A model generated the notes under the pieces. It saw only the letters and a list, made by a program, of their open reading frames with translations. It ran no database searches and was not told where the DNA came from. Made by a program: the position numbers and the translations under genes. DNA of 64,000 nucleotides from an uncultured Pelagibacteraceae bacterium. Its GTDB lineage: Bacteria > Pseudomonadota > Alphaproteobacteria > Pelagibacterales > Pelagibacteraceae. The DNA lies in NCBI GenBank assembly GCA_902586025.1, contig CACIFV010000004.1, positions 16,844-80,843 on the forward strand, in the 5' to 3' direction. Positions 1 to 7,981 of this stretch are shown here, piece by piece (the stretch's first letter is position 1; every line of letters begins with the position of its first letter).

Positions 1-429
1 TATTACCCCAAAGTTCCAGCTTTCTGCTGTCACAACTTTAAGATTATCTTTATCTATCTCAGAAAATGAATTGTAACAGATAGTACTTGGACTTAAATAA
101 TCATCTCTTCCAATCGACCTTGAGTTATAATTTTTTTGAGTCATATTTCCAGTGTACTTAGATGTTTGATTTGCTGGCAAATTTCTTTTTGCTGTATCTC
201 TTTTATGACTAGAAGTATTCCAAGGTCCAAGGAACTGATTAAGTATATAACGCTCACCTTCTATTAAAGCAGTTTCAGCAACATAAAAAGTTTGTTGGTA
301 ATCTTCACTTCTATTATTACTTTGATGATCACCTGCTGAGATAACTATTAATGCACCACCCATCAAAGACATAACCAGCATTAATACTAACGATAAAACT
401 AATGCAAAACCTTTTTCATTTTTTCTCAT
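1..429 (-). CDS. pilX: PilX-like minor pilin (3' end cut by window edge)
   Basis: Reading leftward from an ATG at 429, the frame stays open to base 1, so only the first 143 residues are present. The start is a short basic leader followed by KGFALVLSLVLMLVMSL, the hydrophobic helix typical of PilX_N proteins, which lack the usual Glu5 of pilins. Residues of the type YVAETALIEGERY follow the helix, as in PilX. PilX-family minor pilins help prime type IV pilus assembly in the inner membrane. The start overlaps the stop of the PilW-like gene by one base (TAATG), so it is the most downstream visible member of the minor-pilin operon. I derived this gene by translating the reverse strand by hand. 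Confidence 0.8.
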   Translation of the reverse strand, partial: MRKNEKGFALVLSLVLMLVMSLMGGALIVISAGDHQSNNRSEDYQQTFYVAETALIEGERYILNQFLGPWNTSSHKRDTAKRNLPANQTSKYTGNMTQKNYNSRSIGRDDYLSPSTICYNSFSEIDKDNLKVVTAESWNFGVI

Positions 430-1268
430 TATTGTATACCTAAATTTCTAGCATGAGCTGTTACAACAATACTTTCTCTCAAGTATCTATCTGTCTTAAC
501 TTTTTTTCTAGTTGGATCATTTAATGTTTCTTGAAATCTTGCTTTAATATTTCTAAAAAAGTTTTTTGTTGATCTAACAGTTAAGGCGATATCAATTGTT
601 TTAATTTTATATAATTTACTTTTTGTTGCATTCGTTGGTGTTGGAGGAGGATTTATTATTTTTCCTTCCTCATCGATAGGTATGAATACTAAGTCTTCAA
701 TATAATCTGCGATGAGTTGTTTCTTATATGTTGCATCAACTCCGTCTGTTTCAGGATTTTTCCAGTTATTAGCAGTCTTGTCCCAAATAACTTTAGTTTT
801 ATAAATTGCAAAAGCATCTATTGGAGGTTTTTTACCACCAGGTAAAGGTTTGGCATTTTTATTAGGCAATTTTGATTTTTCGCAATGATATGTAATTTTA
901 TATCTTTGATAAACATATTTTGGAGTTTTGTTTTTATTATAATCAACATCGCCATACACAATATCAATTTTATCACAGTCATTATTAAAATTTGATGACT
1001 TTGTTATTATTATGGGAGCATGTTGATTATTTGTTTTAACATTATCACCATAATATTTGTAACCTGCATTTCTAATATCCCTCATCATCATTCCAATAAC
1101 ATCTCTTCCTTGACTTGATATTTTTGCTCTATCTGTTACTTGAGAGTAAGAATTATTTACAACGTTGTACGAAGTAAACATTGCTGCCATCATTACTACA
1201 GAAATTACAATACCAATTAAAATTTCAATTAAGGTAACACCAGAAATTTTACTTAATTTTTTTCTCAT
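429..1268 (-). CDS. pilW: PilW-like minor pilin
   Basis: 279 residues. The N-terminus has a type III prepilin signal: a short basic leader, then SGVTLIEILIGIVISVVMM with Gly before the cleavage site and Glu at position 5 of the mature helix. Length and the long, poorly conserved C-terminal part fit PilW, a minor pilin that sits with PilX, PilV and FimT at the pilus tip and starts assembly. The gene lies between the PilV-like and PilX-like genes with one-base overlaps on both sides, the usual order fimT-pilV-pilW-pilX. Processing would need a prepilin peptidase, which is not in this window. PilW rather than another minor pilin is inferred mainly from length and order. Confidence 0.75.
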   Translation of the reverse strand: MRKKLSKISGVTLIEILIGIVISVVMMAAMFTSYNVVNNSYSQVTDRAKISSQGRDVIGMMMRDIRNAGYKYYGDNVKTNNQHAPIIITKSSNFNNDCDKIDIVYGDVDYNKNKTPKYVYQRYKITYHCEKSKLPNKNAKPLPGGKKPPIDAFAIYKTKVIWDKTANNWKNPETDGVDATYKKQLIADYIEDLVFIPIDEEGKIINPPPTPTNATKSKLYKIKTIDIALTVRSTKNFFRNIKARFQETLNDPTRKKVKTDRYLRESIVVTAHARNLGIQ

Positions 1269-1885
1269 TATTTAATTTGGAAATATAAATATTTTTTCTT
1301 TGGCTTTGCATTTCCAGATGCATCAATACGCCCAGTACTTACATTAACTTCCATTCTACCAAGTACCCACTGATCATATATACCTGTACCGTTATAGTTT
1401 TTATTATTATTATAAGTGCAACTGTTGCCTGCCGCCGCATTGTTGCAGATATCATAAACTTTCAGTGCTTTTCTATTCTGAGTCCCTTTACATTTTAGTC
1501 TTCTCTTTGAAAATCTATTATCCCATTTGTATTTTTTAGCATCTAAAGTATTTGTGAAGGTTTTAGAGGATGATGATCCAGTATTACAACTTGCAGAATT
1601 CCAGGATGCTTTACCTTTTTTTTCTTCAGACACTAAATAATCAACAAAAGATACTTTGCTTGTAGGAGAAGTTGAGTTTTTTTCTGAAATAAGGTCTTCA
1701 GCAACCATTGATATAAGCAAATTTGACTTTGTTCTTTCTCCTGATACGTCAATAGATCGTACAGAATATTGAACCATCTGAAAAATAGCAACAAAACCAA
1801 TACCGATTATAACTGTTGATACTAGAGCTTCTATAAGAGTTATTCCTTTCTGATTTTTAAAAAATTTACATCCTAGTCCAACCAT
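1268..1885 (-). CDS. pilV: PilV-like minor pilin
   Basis: 205 residues. The N-terminus carries the prepilin motif KGITLIEALVSTVIIGIGF, with the E-A-L-V pattern common in PilV. The rest contains several cysteines (for example around residues 100, 130, 146 and 155) that could form the disulfides seen in pilin globular domains. Minor pilins of this type join the tip complex of type IV pili. It overlaps the FimT-like gene by 20 bases and the PilW-like gene by one base, showing translational coupling in a leftward operon. The family (type IV pilus minor pilin) is clear; the PilV name is by motif and gene order. Confidence 0.75.
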   Translation of the reverse strand: MVGLGCKFFKNQKGITLIEALVSTVIIGIGFVAIFQMVQYSVRSIDVSGERTKSNLLISMVAEDLISEKNSTSPTSKVSFVDYLVSEEKKGKASWNSASCNTGSSSSKTFTNTLDAKKYKWDNRFSKRRLKCKGTQNRKALKVYDICNNAAAGNSCTYNNNKNYNGTGIYDQWVLGRMEVNVSTGRIDASGNAKPKKKYLYFQIK

Positions 1886-2519
1886 TACGACTCCATTTAA
1901 ATTTATTTACATTACCAAATCTTGTCCATTCAACTAAGTAGGCAGGTTTTTCTAATCCTTTAGCATTACTAATAGGGCACTTTCCACCATTTTTTTTAGC
2001 GTTATCAAATGTACACAATATAATATATTGATCAGTAGCATTTGAAGGTTCGTCTAAAGTAACTCTTAATTGGTTTTTGATTTTACCTAAGGTTTTGTAA
2101 TGTGTTCCATTTTGAGAAAAACATATTGAGCTTTCCCTATCTAAGTGTGTAGCTACATCATAAGTCTTGTTATCCACTTCAGAAGTCCAAAATGAACTTG
2201 ATGTGTAACAATCCATTGGGTTGCCACTATTTAATCTATTAGTGTAAGCACTTCTAGACAATCCTCTTGTTATAATTTGTGTTGAGTTACTACCATTAGG
2301 TTTGATGTAAACTTGCACAAAAGGAAGAGAGCCTCTTTGTGATTGAGTGTTAATTGAATTAATCATATTAACAACTTTTTCAGTGGAAGCTCTTAACACT
2401 CTATCTTTGTTATAGTCCATAAAATTTGGAATACCAACAGCCGATACTATTGCTACAATTGAGATAACAACTAGCAATTCGAGTAATGTAAAACCTTTAA
2501 TGTTCTGATCTTGTAGCAC
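1866..2519 (-). CDS. fimT: FimT/GspH-like minor pilin
   Basis: 217 residues. The start MLQDQNIKGFTLLELLVV is a prepilin leader with the G/F cleavage site and Glu5, followed by a hydrophobic helix ending in VGIPNFMDYNKDR, typical of FimT/GspH pseudopilins. Family members are tip-located minor pilins, and some FimT proteins bind DNA during natural transformation. The start codon at 2519 lies inside the 3' end of pilT (23-base overlap), so it is probably translationally coupled to pilT. No later in-frame start would keep the leader intact. The C-terminus has a WxRNGW tail. DNA binding here is only a family-level possibility. Confidence 0.75.
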   Translation of the reverse strand: MLQDQNIKGFTLLELLVVISIVAIVSAVGIPNFMDYNKDRVLRASTEKVVNMINSINTQSQRGSLPFVQVYIKPNGSNSTQIITRGLSRSAYTNRLNSGNPMDCYTSSSFWTSEVDNKTYDVATHLDRESSICFSQNGTHYKTLGKIKNQLRVTLDEPSNATDQYIILCTFDNAKKNGGKCPISNAKGLEKPAYLVEWTRFGNVNKFKWSRNGWTRM

Positions 2520-3513
2520 CTGGATCTATTTTCCCTGCTTTAGCCAATTCTTCTAAAGATTTTTCCATTGTTATCATACCATCTCTTACTGCAGTTTGCA
2601 TGATGCTTGGAATTTGATGAATTTTAGCTTCTCTAATTAAGTTTTGAATTGGTGCTGTACATTTCATAATTTCAAATGCTCCAACTCTACCCGCACCATC
2701 TCTTGTTTTTAACAATCTTTGTGTAACAACCATTTTTAAAGATGTTGAAATTTGAGCTCTTATTTGCTCTTGTTGTTCAGGTGGAAACACATCAATAATT
2801 CTGTTTATTGTACTTGGTGCGCCACTTGTGTGAAGTGTTCCAAATACTAAGTGACCTGTTTCTGCAGCGGTTAATGCAAGACTAATAGTTTCTAAATCTC
2901 TCATTTCGCCAACTAAAATTACATCTGGATCTTCTCTAAGAGCTGCCTTTAAAGCTGCAGCAAATGTTTCTGTTTGTTTGCCTACTTCTCTATGAGAAAC
3001 TATACTTTTGTTATCTTGATGAATAAATTCAACTGGATCTTCAACAGTAATAATATTTGCAGTTCTTGTTTTATTTATTTCATTAACAATGGCTGCAAGT
3101 GTAGTTGATTTACCTGAGCCTGTTGGACCAGTAACTAAAACTAAGCCTTTATGAAAGTCGACAATATCATAAAGAGATTGTGGTAAATTAAATTGATCCA
3201 TTTCAGGAATTTTACTTTCTACTCTTCTACAAACACACGCTGGTCCTTTTATTGTTTTATAAAAGTTTGCTCTAAATCTTAATCCACTTAATGTTACCGA
3301 AGTATCTAGCTCGTGAGTTTTATCAAATTTATTCAATTCATGTTCGTTACAGTTCATTGATAATAAATCTTTTATATCTTGTGCCGTAACCATTACTTCT
3401 TGAACTTTAATTATTTCTCCGGTCTGTCTATAAGCAAGAGGGGCACCAGCTCTAATGTGGAAATCAGAAATCTTCTTATTATTTTTTGCCAATTCTTCTA
3501 ATTTTTCAAACAT
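2497..3513 (-). CDS. pilT: Type IV pilus retraction ATPase PilT
   Basis: 338 residues, close to the family norm. It has an N-terminal PAS-like region, a Walker A GPTGSGKSTT (about residue 129), an Asp box with ITVEDPVEF, Walker B DPDVILVGEMRDLET, a His box GHLVFGTLHTSGAP, and a late motif CTAPIQNLIREAKIHQIPS matching the PilT signature AIRNLIRE. PilT is a hexameric cytoplasmic motor that depolymerises pili during twitching or DNA uptake. It is the first gene of the leftward pilT-fimT-pilV-pilW-pilX operon and is divergent from the pilMN operon across about 126 bases. The PilT-specific C-terminal motif separates it from the PilB gene at 7981. Confidence 0.93.
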   Translation of the reverse strand: MFEKLEELAKNNKKISDFHIRAGAPLAYRQTGEIIKVQEVMVTAQDIKDLLSMNCNEHELNKFDKTHELDTSVTLSGLRFRANFYKTIKGPACVCRRVESKIPEMDQFNLPQSLYDIVDFHKGLVLVTGPTGSGKSTTLAAIVNEINKTRTANIITVEDPVEFIHQDNKSIVSHREVGKQTETFAAALKAALREDPDVILVGEMRDLETISLALTAAETGHLVFGTLHTSGAPSTINRIIDVFPPEQQEQIRAQISTSLKMVVTQRLLKTRDGAGRVGAFEIMKCTAPIQNLIREAKIHQIPSIMQTAVRDGMITMEKSLEELAKAGKIDPGATRSEH

Positions 3514-3639
3514 TCAATATTGATACTATAAATATAAGTAATTTTTAGTAATTTATTTCAAAAAAACTTATTATGTACTACTCGGGCTTTTTATTCTAGT
3601 AAAAGTTGAGTATATAGATAAAATTCAAAATATAAAAAT

Positions 3640-5355
3640 ATGAAAAATCCTTTCGCAAATCTTTTTAAAAAAAAGAGTAAAGATGGTCCACCGGATAAAC
3701 CCGTACCAAAGCCAGATGCGGGTAAAAAGAAAGAGAGTTTTTTTAGCAAACTATTAAAGAATAGATTAGGAAAATCTTCAATAAAAGGTGAAGAAATTTT
3801 AGGTGTTGAATTGACACCAAACGAAATTAGACTCGCTCAAGTATCAAGCAATAAAGCAAACCAATGGGTTTTAGATAAATTTTATGTTCATAAATTTGAT
3901 GGAGTTCCTGAGGGTGGAACTGTTTTAGAAAATCAGGATAAAATTGCAGAAGAATTAAAGTTAGCTTTATTAAAATCAAAAGTTTCAACAACAAACGCTG
4001 CAATAGCAATTCCAGTCACAAGTGCGATCATTAGAGTGGTGACTGCACCTTTGATGACAGAAGAAGAGTTAAAAAAAGCGATTGATACAGATTCACTTTG
4101 GGAAAATTTAGTTCAACTAACAGATAACTTGGCAGAATATTCAATATTCCATCAAGTTATTAATAAAGATGAAAAAGCTAATACGATGGATATTTTGTTT
4201 GTTGCTTCAAAACTTTCAGACATTAACAGTTATACAGCAATCATTAAAAAAGGTGGACTAAATGCTGTAATCATCGATGTTAAATGCTTCGCTTTAAAAT
4301 CTGCAGTAGACCAAATCAATCAAATAGCCGGATCAATTGAAGACTCAAATTTAACAGCAGTTCTAGAATTCGGTCTTGATGAAAATTATGTAATGATACT
4401 TTATGAAAATAATCCAATCATCACTGATATTTTTATAAGAGCTCAAGACAGAAAAACTTTATCTGAAAGTAATAATCAAGAAGAAATGGATGCTTTGGTT
4501 AGAAGATATATGACTCAGGTTAAACAAGCTGTTCAAGATTTTGAAACAAAATATGAAAAAAGAATTAGAAATTTAAAAGTCACATCTAATTTGCCAAATG
4601 TAGAAGACTATTTGGCAAGCTTTAGAAAAAATATGGTTAATACTGGTTACAATCTTTTTAATCCATTTGACGGAATTAAGATACCTGCTCAAATAGAAAA
4701 TGAAACTAAATTAAGTAACCCTTCTTATTTTTCAACAGTTATGGGTTTAGCATTTAGAAAGCTAGATGTTTTTGGATATTATAAATTTGTGACAGCGGTA
4801 AAAAATATTAACTTACTTCCTAATCGAGAAAATATGATAGCGCAGAAAAAAGCTAAAGCATTTTCTAATTTTGCATTTAAAGGAATAGCTGGAATCGTTG
4901 CCGTTATATATATTGTGCTATTTGGTTTTGCTTTTTGGCAAATTACAGACTTAAATAAAAAAGTCGAAGGATATGAACAAGTCGTTCAAACTCATCAAGA
5001 TAGATCAAATAAATTTGATGACATAATGAAAGAAAAAAAATTAATGGATAAATCTTTAGAATTAAGCAATTCAATTAAATCAAATAAAACAATAAGTTTT
5101 AGAGTATTAGCTCAAATTGCTTCAGCAGTGCCTAAAAGAGTAAAATTTGATTCAATTGAATATAATGGTTCAGATTTAGTTATAATTCAAGGATCAGCAT
5201 TTAGTGATCAAGATATATTAAAATTAATCAGCAATTTAAATAATAAAAAATTAATTTCTCAAGCATCCCTTGCTAGCATGACTTTGCCAAATGAACAACA
5301 AGGTTCACAAACTATGAAGGGCTTTAAAATTGCTTGTATATTGGAGAACGTATAA
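3640..5355 (+). CDS. pilM: PilM-PilN fusion protein of the pilus alignment complex
   Basis: 571 residues in one intact frame. Residues about 1-50 are Lys/Pro-rich. Residues about 50-375 resemble PilM, the actin-like cytoplasmic ATPase (GVELTPNEIRLAQV at the start of the fold). At 390-394 is INLLP, the motif at the extreme N-terminus of PilN by which free PilN docks on PilM. One membrane helix (about 412-435) follows, then a periplasmic coiled-coil-like PilN domain. So two normally separate proteins are joined with the docking motif in the linker. It links the cytoplasmic motor to PilO, PilP and PilQ. PilO starts inside its stop codon. The domain assignments are by motif, not by alignment. Confidence 0.82.
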   Translation: MKNPFANLFKKKSKDGPPDKPVPKPDAGKKKESFFSKLLKNRLGKSSIKGEEILGVELTPNEIRLAQVSSNKANQWVLDKFYVHKFDGVPEGGTVLENQDKIAEELKLALLKSKVSTTNAAIAIPVTSAIIRVVTAPLMTEEELKKAIDTDSLWENLVQLTDNLAEYSIFHQVINKDEKANTMDILFVASKLSDINSYTAIIKKGGLNAVIIDVKCFALKSAVDQINQIAGSIEDSNLTAVLEFGLDENYVMILYENNPIITDIFIRAQDRKTLSESNNQEEMDALVRRYMTQVKQAVQDFETKYEKRIRNLKVTSNLPNVEDYLASFRKNMVNTGYNLFNPFDGIKIPAQIENETKLSNPSYFSTVMGLAFRKLDVFGYYKFVTAVKNINLLPNRENMIAQKKAKAFSNFAFKGIAGIVAVIYIVLFGFAFWQITDLNKKVEGYEQVVQTHQDRSNKFDDIMKEKKLMDKSLELSNSIKSNKTISFRVLAQIASAVPKRVKFDSIEYNGSDLVIIQGSAFSDQDILKLISNLNNKKLISQASLASMTLPNEQQGSQTMKGFKIACILENV

Positions 5356-5993
5356 TGGATTTAAAGAACATGACAATGGACGATCTAAAACAGAAATTTT
5401 CTGCTATAGATAAAAAAACACTTATAAAATTTGGAATAGGATTTGGAGCAATTATTCTTTTCTTAATTATTTACTATGCAATCCTAAATCCGATGGTTAA
5501 GGAGAGAAAAGCAAAATATCAAGACAAAATTCAAAAAGAGCAAGAGATAGTTGATTTTGAAAATAATATTATTTCTTTAAAAAAAACTATAAAAAAAATG
5601 AAACCGAAGTTTGAAGAAACATCAACTTTGTTTCATTCAAAAGCTGAGGTTGAAGATCTTTACCAAAGTCTCAGTAAGCATGCAGCAGTTAATGGTTTGG
5701 TTATTTCAAAAATAGAGAAAAAAGAACCAAAGCCAGTTTTAAAGGTTGGAGTGACAGATCAATCAGAGAATAACCTTCAAAAAGAAATGGTCTCATATTA
5801 CAAAATTCCAGTAGACTATGAAATTAAAGGAAATTTCTTAGGTTATATAAAGTTCAAAAGAGCAGTATCTAAGCAAAAGAAAATGTTAAATTTTGACAAG
5901 GAGACAATAAGTGTAGTACAAAATGATTCAACTGGAGCGATAGTAGCAACAGGAGAATTAACAATAGTGGGAATGCCAGATGAATTTTTTTAA
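5355..5993 (+). CDS. pilO: PilO-like pilus alignment protein
   Basis: The ATG at 5355 overlaps the previous stop (TAATG) and has GGAG eight bases upstream, so it is preferred over an in-frame upstream start at 5334. This gives 212 residues. There is one membrane helix near residues 24-42, then a charged coiled coil (about 45-95) and a small alpha/beta periplasmic domain, the PilO layout. PilO dimerises with PilN in the inner membrane and connects the cytoplasmic platform to PilP. The gene sits in the canonical pilMNOPQ order. Sequence conservation of PilO is low, so the call relies on topology and position. Confidence 0.8.
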   Translation: MDLKNMTMDDLKQKFSAIDKKTLIKFGIGFGAIILFLIIYYAILNPMVKERKAKYQDKIQKEQEIVDFENNIISLKKTIKKMKPKFEETSTLFHSKAEVEDLYQSLSKHAAVNGLVISKIEKKEPKPVLKVGVTDQSENNLQKEMVSYYKIPVDYEIKGNFLGYIKFKRAVSKQKKMLNFDKETISVVQNDSTGAIVATGELTIVGMPDEFF

Positions 5994-6429
5994 GATATTA
6001 TTTATTATAATTTTGCTATTGCTGCCTAAGACATTACTTTCTGATAATCACGATCAAAAAAAAGAAGTTTTAGATCAGGTAAAAGAAATAGCTAAAGAAA
6101 TGGAAGAAGATGAAGAGGTGCCACTAAATGATCCTTTTGCAGGAAATGAAGGCACAAGCTCAATGTCAGGTAATATACCTGCCGAAGAACAAGAAAATGA
6201 CTTAAGTTTATATAATTTTAAATTAGCAGGATTAATATCAGGAAAAGATTATAGTTACATATCAATTGTTAATTCAGGGGGAGAAGTTTTAACTCTATCG
6301 CTTGGACAATATTTAGGAAAAATACAATTAGTAGATTTAAGATTAAATGAAGCAATCTTTAAAAAAGAAGATGGAAAGTTCATGATCATAGATTTTAACA
6401 GTCAAGTTAGAGAGGCAGATGATTATTAA
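5980..6429 (+). CDS. pilP: PilP-like periplasmic pilus protein
   Basis: 149 residues. A hydrophobic signal peptide (about residues 3-20) is followed by an acidic flexible stretch, then NDPF and a small beta-rich domain starting around LSLYNFKLAGLISG. That is the PilP architecture: a disordered N-terminal part that binds PilN/PilO and a C-terminal beta domain that binds secretin PilQ. There is no lipobox Cys, unlike many PilP lipoproteins. The start overlaps the pilO stop by 14 bases and the stop overlaps pilQ by 11 bases. Short length and weak conservation make context important for this call. Confidence 0.78.
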   Translation: MNFFKILFIIILLLLPKTLLSDNHDQKKEVLDQVKEIAKEMEEDEEVPLNDPFAGNEGTSSMSGNIPAEEQENDLSLYNFKLAGLISGKDYSYISIVNSGGEVLTLSLGQYLGKIQLVDLRLNEAIFKKEDGKFMIIDFNSQVREADDY

Positions 6430-7981
6430 AAAATATTATAATACTCTATTTGTTATATTATTTGCATTTTTATTAAGTGCTTGCGGCCCAAACTCACAAT
6501 TTGCAAAAAAGTATAATAAACCTTTCAAGCACAACACTCCATTAATTAAAGATCAAAACATCGTGGATTCAGGAAAATCTGAAGTTGCCAAAACCTTAGA
6601 AATGGGTCCTAAGCCATTAGAAGGAGACTCTAGAAAATTAGGAAAAAGAAAGAAAATTTCATCTGAAGCCCAGAGAAATTATTTAATTATCTCTGACGAA
6701 TATCCATTATTAAAGCAAAGAGTTACACTTAAATTTAAAAACTTAGATTATAAAGAAACCATGAAGTTGATGGGTAAAATCGGTGAAATTAATATTCTAG
6801 TAGGTGATGAAGTTGCTGGAGCAATTTCAGCAGAGTTAATTGATGTTCCTTGGGATAAAGCTTTTCAGGCTTTACTAGATATGAAAAATTTTGCATCTGA
6901 TGTCGATGTAGCAAGTAACTTAATTAGAATCCATTCACCAGAAACATTAACAGCTCAAGAAACATACAAGTCTGAAAGAGCGCAAGCAGTTAAAAAGAAG
7001 GTTGAATTAGAGGATAGTGTTGAACCAATTTATTCTGAAATATTTAGGCTTTATTACATAACACCTGCTCAAGCTAAACAAACGATTGAAGAATTATTTA
7101 CACAATCTTCAGGTGATAGTTCTTACACACCAATACAAATAACAGAGGAAGTTACAACTCGATCAATAATTGTAAGAGGTAAAGAAAAAGATTTAGATGT
7201 AGTTGATAAAGTTGTTAAAGAAATAGATATTAGAACAAAACAAGTTCTAATTGAGGCTTTCATTGTTGAAGCCAATTCAGATTTTGAAAGAGCGCTTGGA
7301 TCTAGGCTTGGAGGTTATTACAATAGAACTGGAAAAATTGCTGGAGGTACAGCAAGTACTAGTAGTGGAAGTGCATTTGGTACTGATTTAGATACTGCCG
7401 CTGGCTTAGGAGCTGCAACAGATAGTTTGGCTAATTTCCCAGTAACTGGTGCGACAAGCGGAATAGGGATATTAAGACGAACAGGCTCAGGTGTTCTTAA
7501 AGCAGAAATCACTGCCCTTGAGAGTATGGGTATGGGAAAAACTATCTCGAACCCTAAAGTATTTACTTTAGATAATCAGTTAGCAACTGTTACACAAGGT
7601 GAGGAAATTCCATATCAAACAACATCTGACGGAACAACCTCTACTTCATTTAAAGAAGCTGCATTAAAATTAGAAGTTACACCAAGTATCATTGGAGATG
7701 GAAATGTTCTTTTAACTATAAAAGTAAATAATGATACACCAAATAGATCAGCTGGAGGAGATGAACCTCCAATTAATAAAATGGAAATTGTAACTAAATT
7801 ATTAGTTGCAGATGGAGATATTGTTGTAATCGGTGGAATTAAGAAAAATGTAGTATCTCAAAGCAAAAATCAAACTCCAGGTATTGGAAATATGCCAGTA
7901 ATTGGCAATCTCTTTAAAGGTAAGGCAAATTCTGATAACCTAGATGAATTATTGGTGTTTATAGCACCAAGAATTTTATAA
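6419..7981 (+). CDS. pilQ: Type IV pilus secretin PilQ (lipoprotein)
   Basis: 520 residues. The N-terminus has a signal peptide with lipobox LSAC, acylated Cys22. Then come N-domains (including the VPWDKAFQALLDMKNF secretin N0/STN pattern) and the C-terminal secretin core with ALESMGMGKTISNPKVFTLDN, QGEEIPYQT, and an ending of the type IPVIGNLFKG...LDELLVFIAPRIL. PilQ forms the outer-membrane channel through which the pilus exits. It is shorter than enterobacterial or Pseudomonas PilQ because the AMIN domains are missing. The lipoprotein form and size recall the MshL/secretin-lipoprotein branch, so MshL-like is a reasonable alternative name. It overlaps pilB by one base. Confidence 0.9.
   Translation: MIIKKYYNTLFVILFAFLLSACGPNSQFAKKYNKPFKHNTPLIKDQNIVDSGKSEVAKTLEMGPKPLEGDSRKLGKRKKISSEAQRNYLIISDEYPLLKQRVTLKFKNLDYKETMKLMGKIGEINILVGDEVAGAISAELIDVPWDKAFQALLDMKNFASDVDVASNLIRIHSPETLTAQETYKSERAQAVKKKVELEDSVEPIYSEIFRLYYITPAQAKQTIEELFTQSSGDSSYTPIQITEEVTTRSIIVRGKEKDLDVVDKVVKEIDIRTKQVLIEAFIVEANSDFERALGSRLGGYYNRTGKIAGGTASTSSGSAFGTDLDTAAGLGAATDSLANFPVTGATSGIGILRRTGSGVLKAEITALESMGMGKTISNPKVFTLDNQLATVTQGEEIPYQTTSDGTTSTSFKEAALKLEVTPSIIGDGNVLLTIKVNNDTPNRSAGGDEPPINKMEIVTKLLVADGDIVVIGGIKKNVVSQSKNQTPGIGNMPVIGNLFKGKANSDNLDELLVFIAPRIL

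Noticed and set aside
3640..5355. Idea that the long PilM-PilN gene is a frameshift or merged artefact
   Set aside because: One uninterrupted frame covers both domains with no internal stop, no overlapping start near the join and normal codon use throughout, so a real fusion is the simpler reading.
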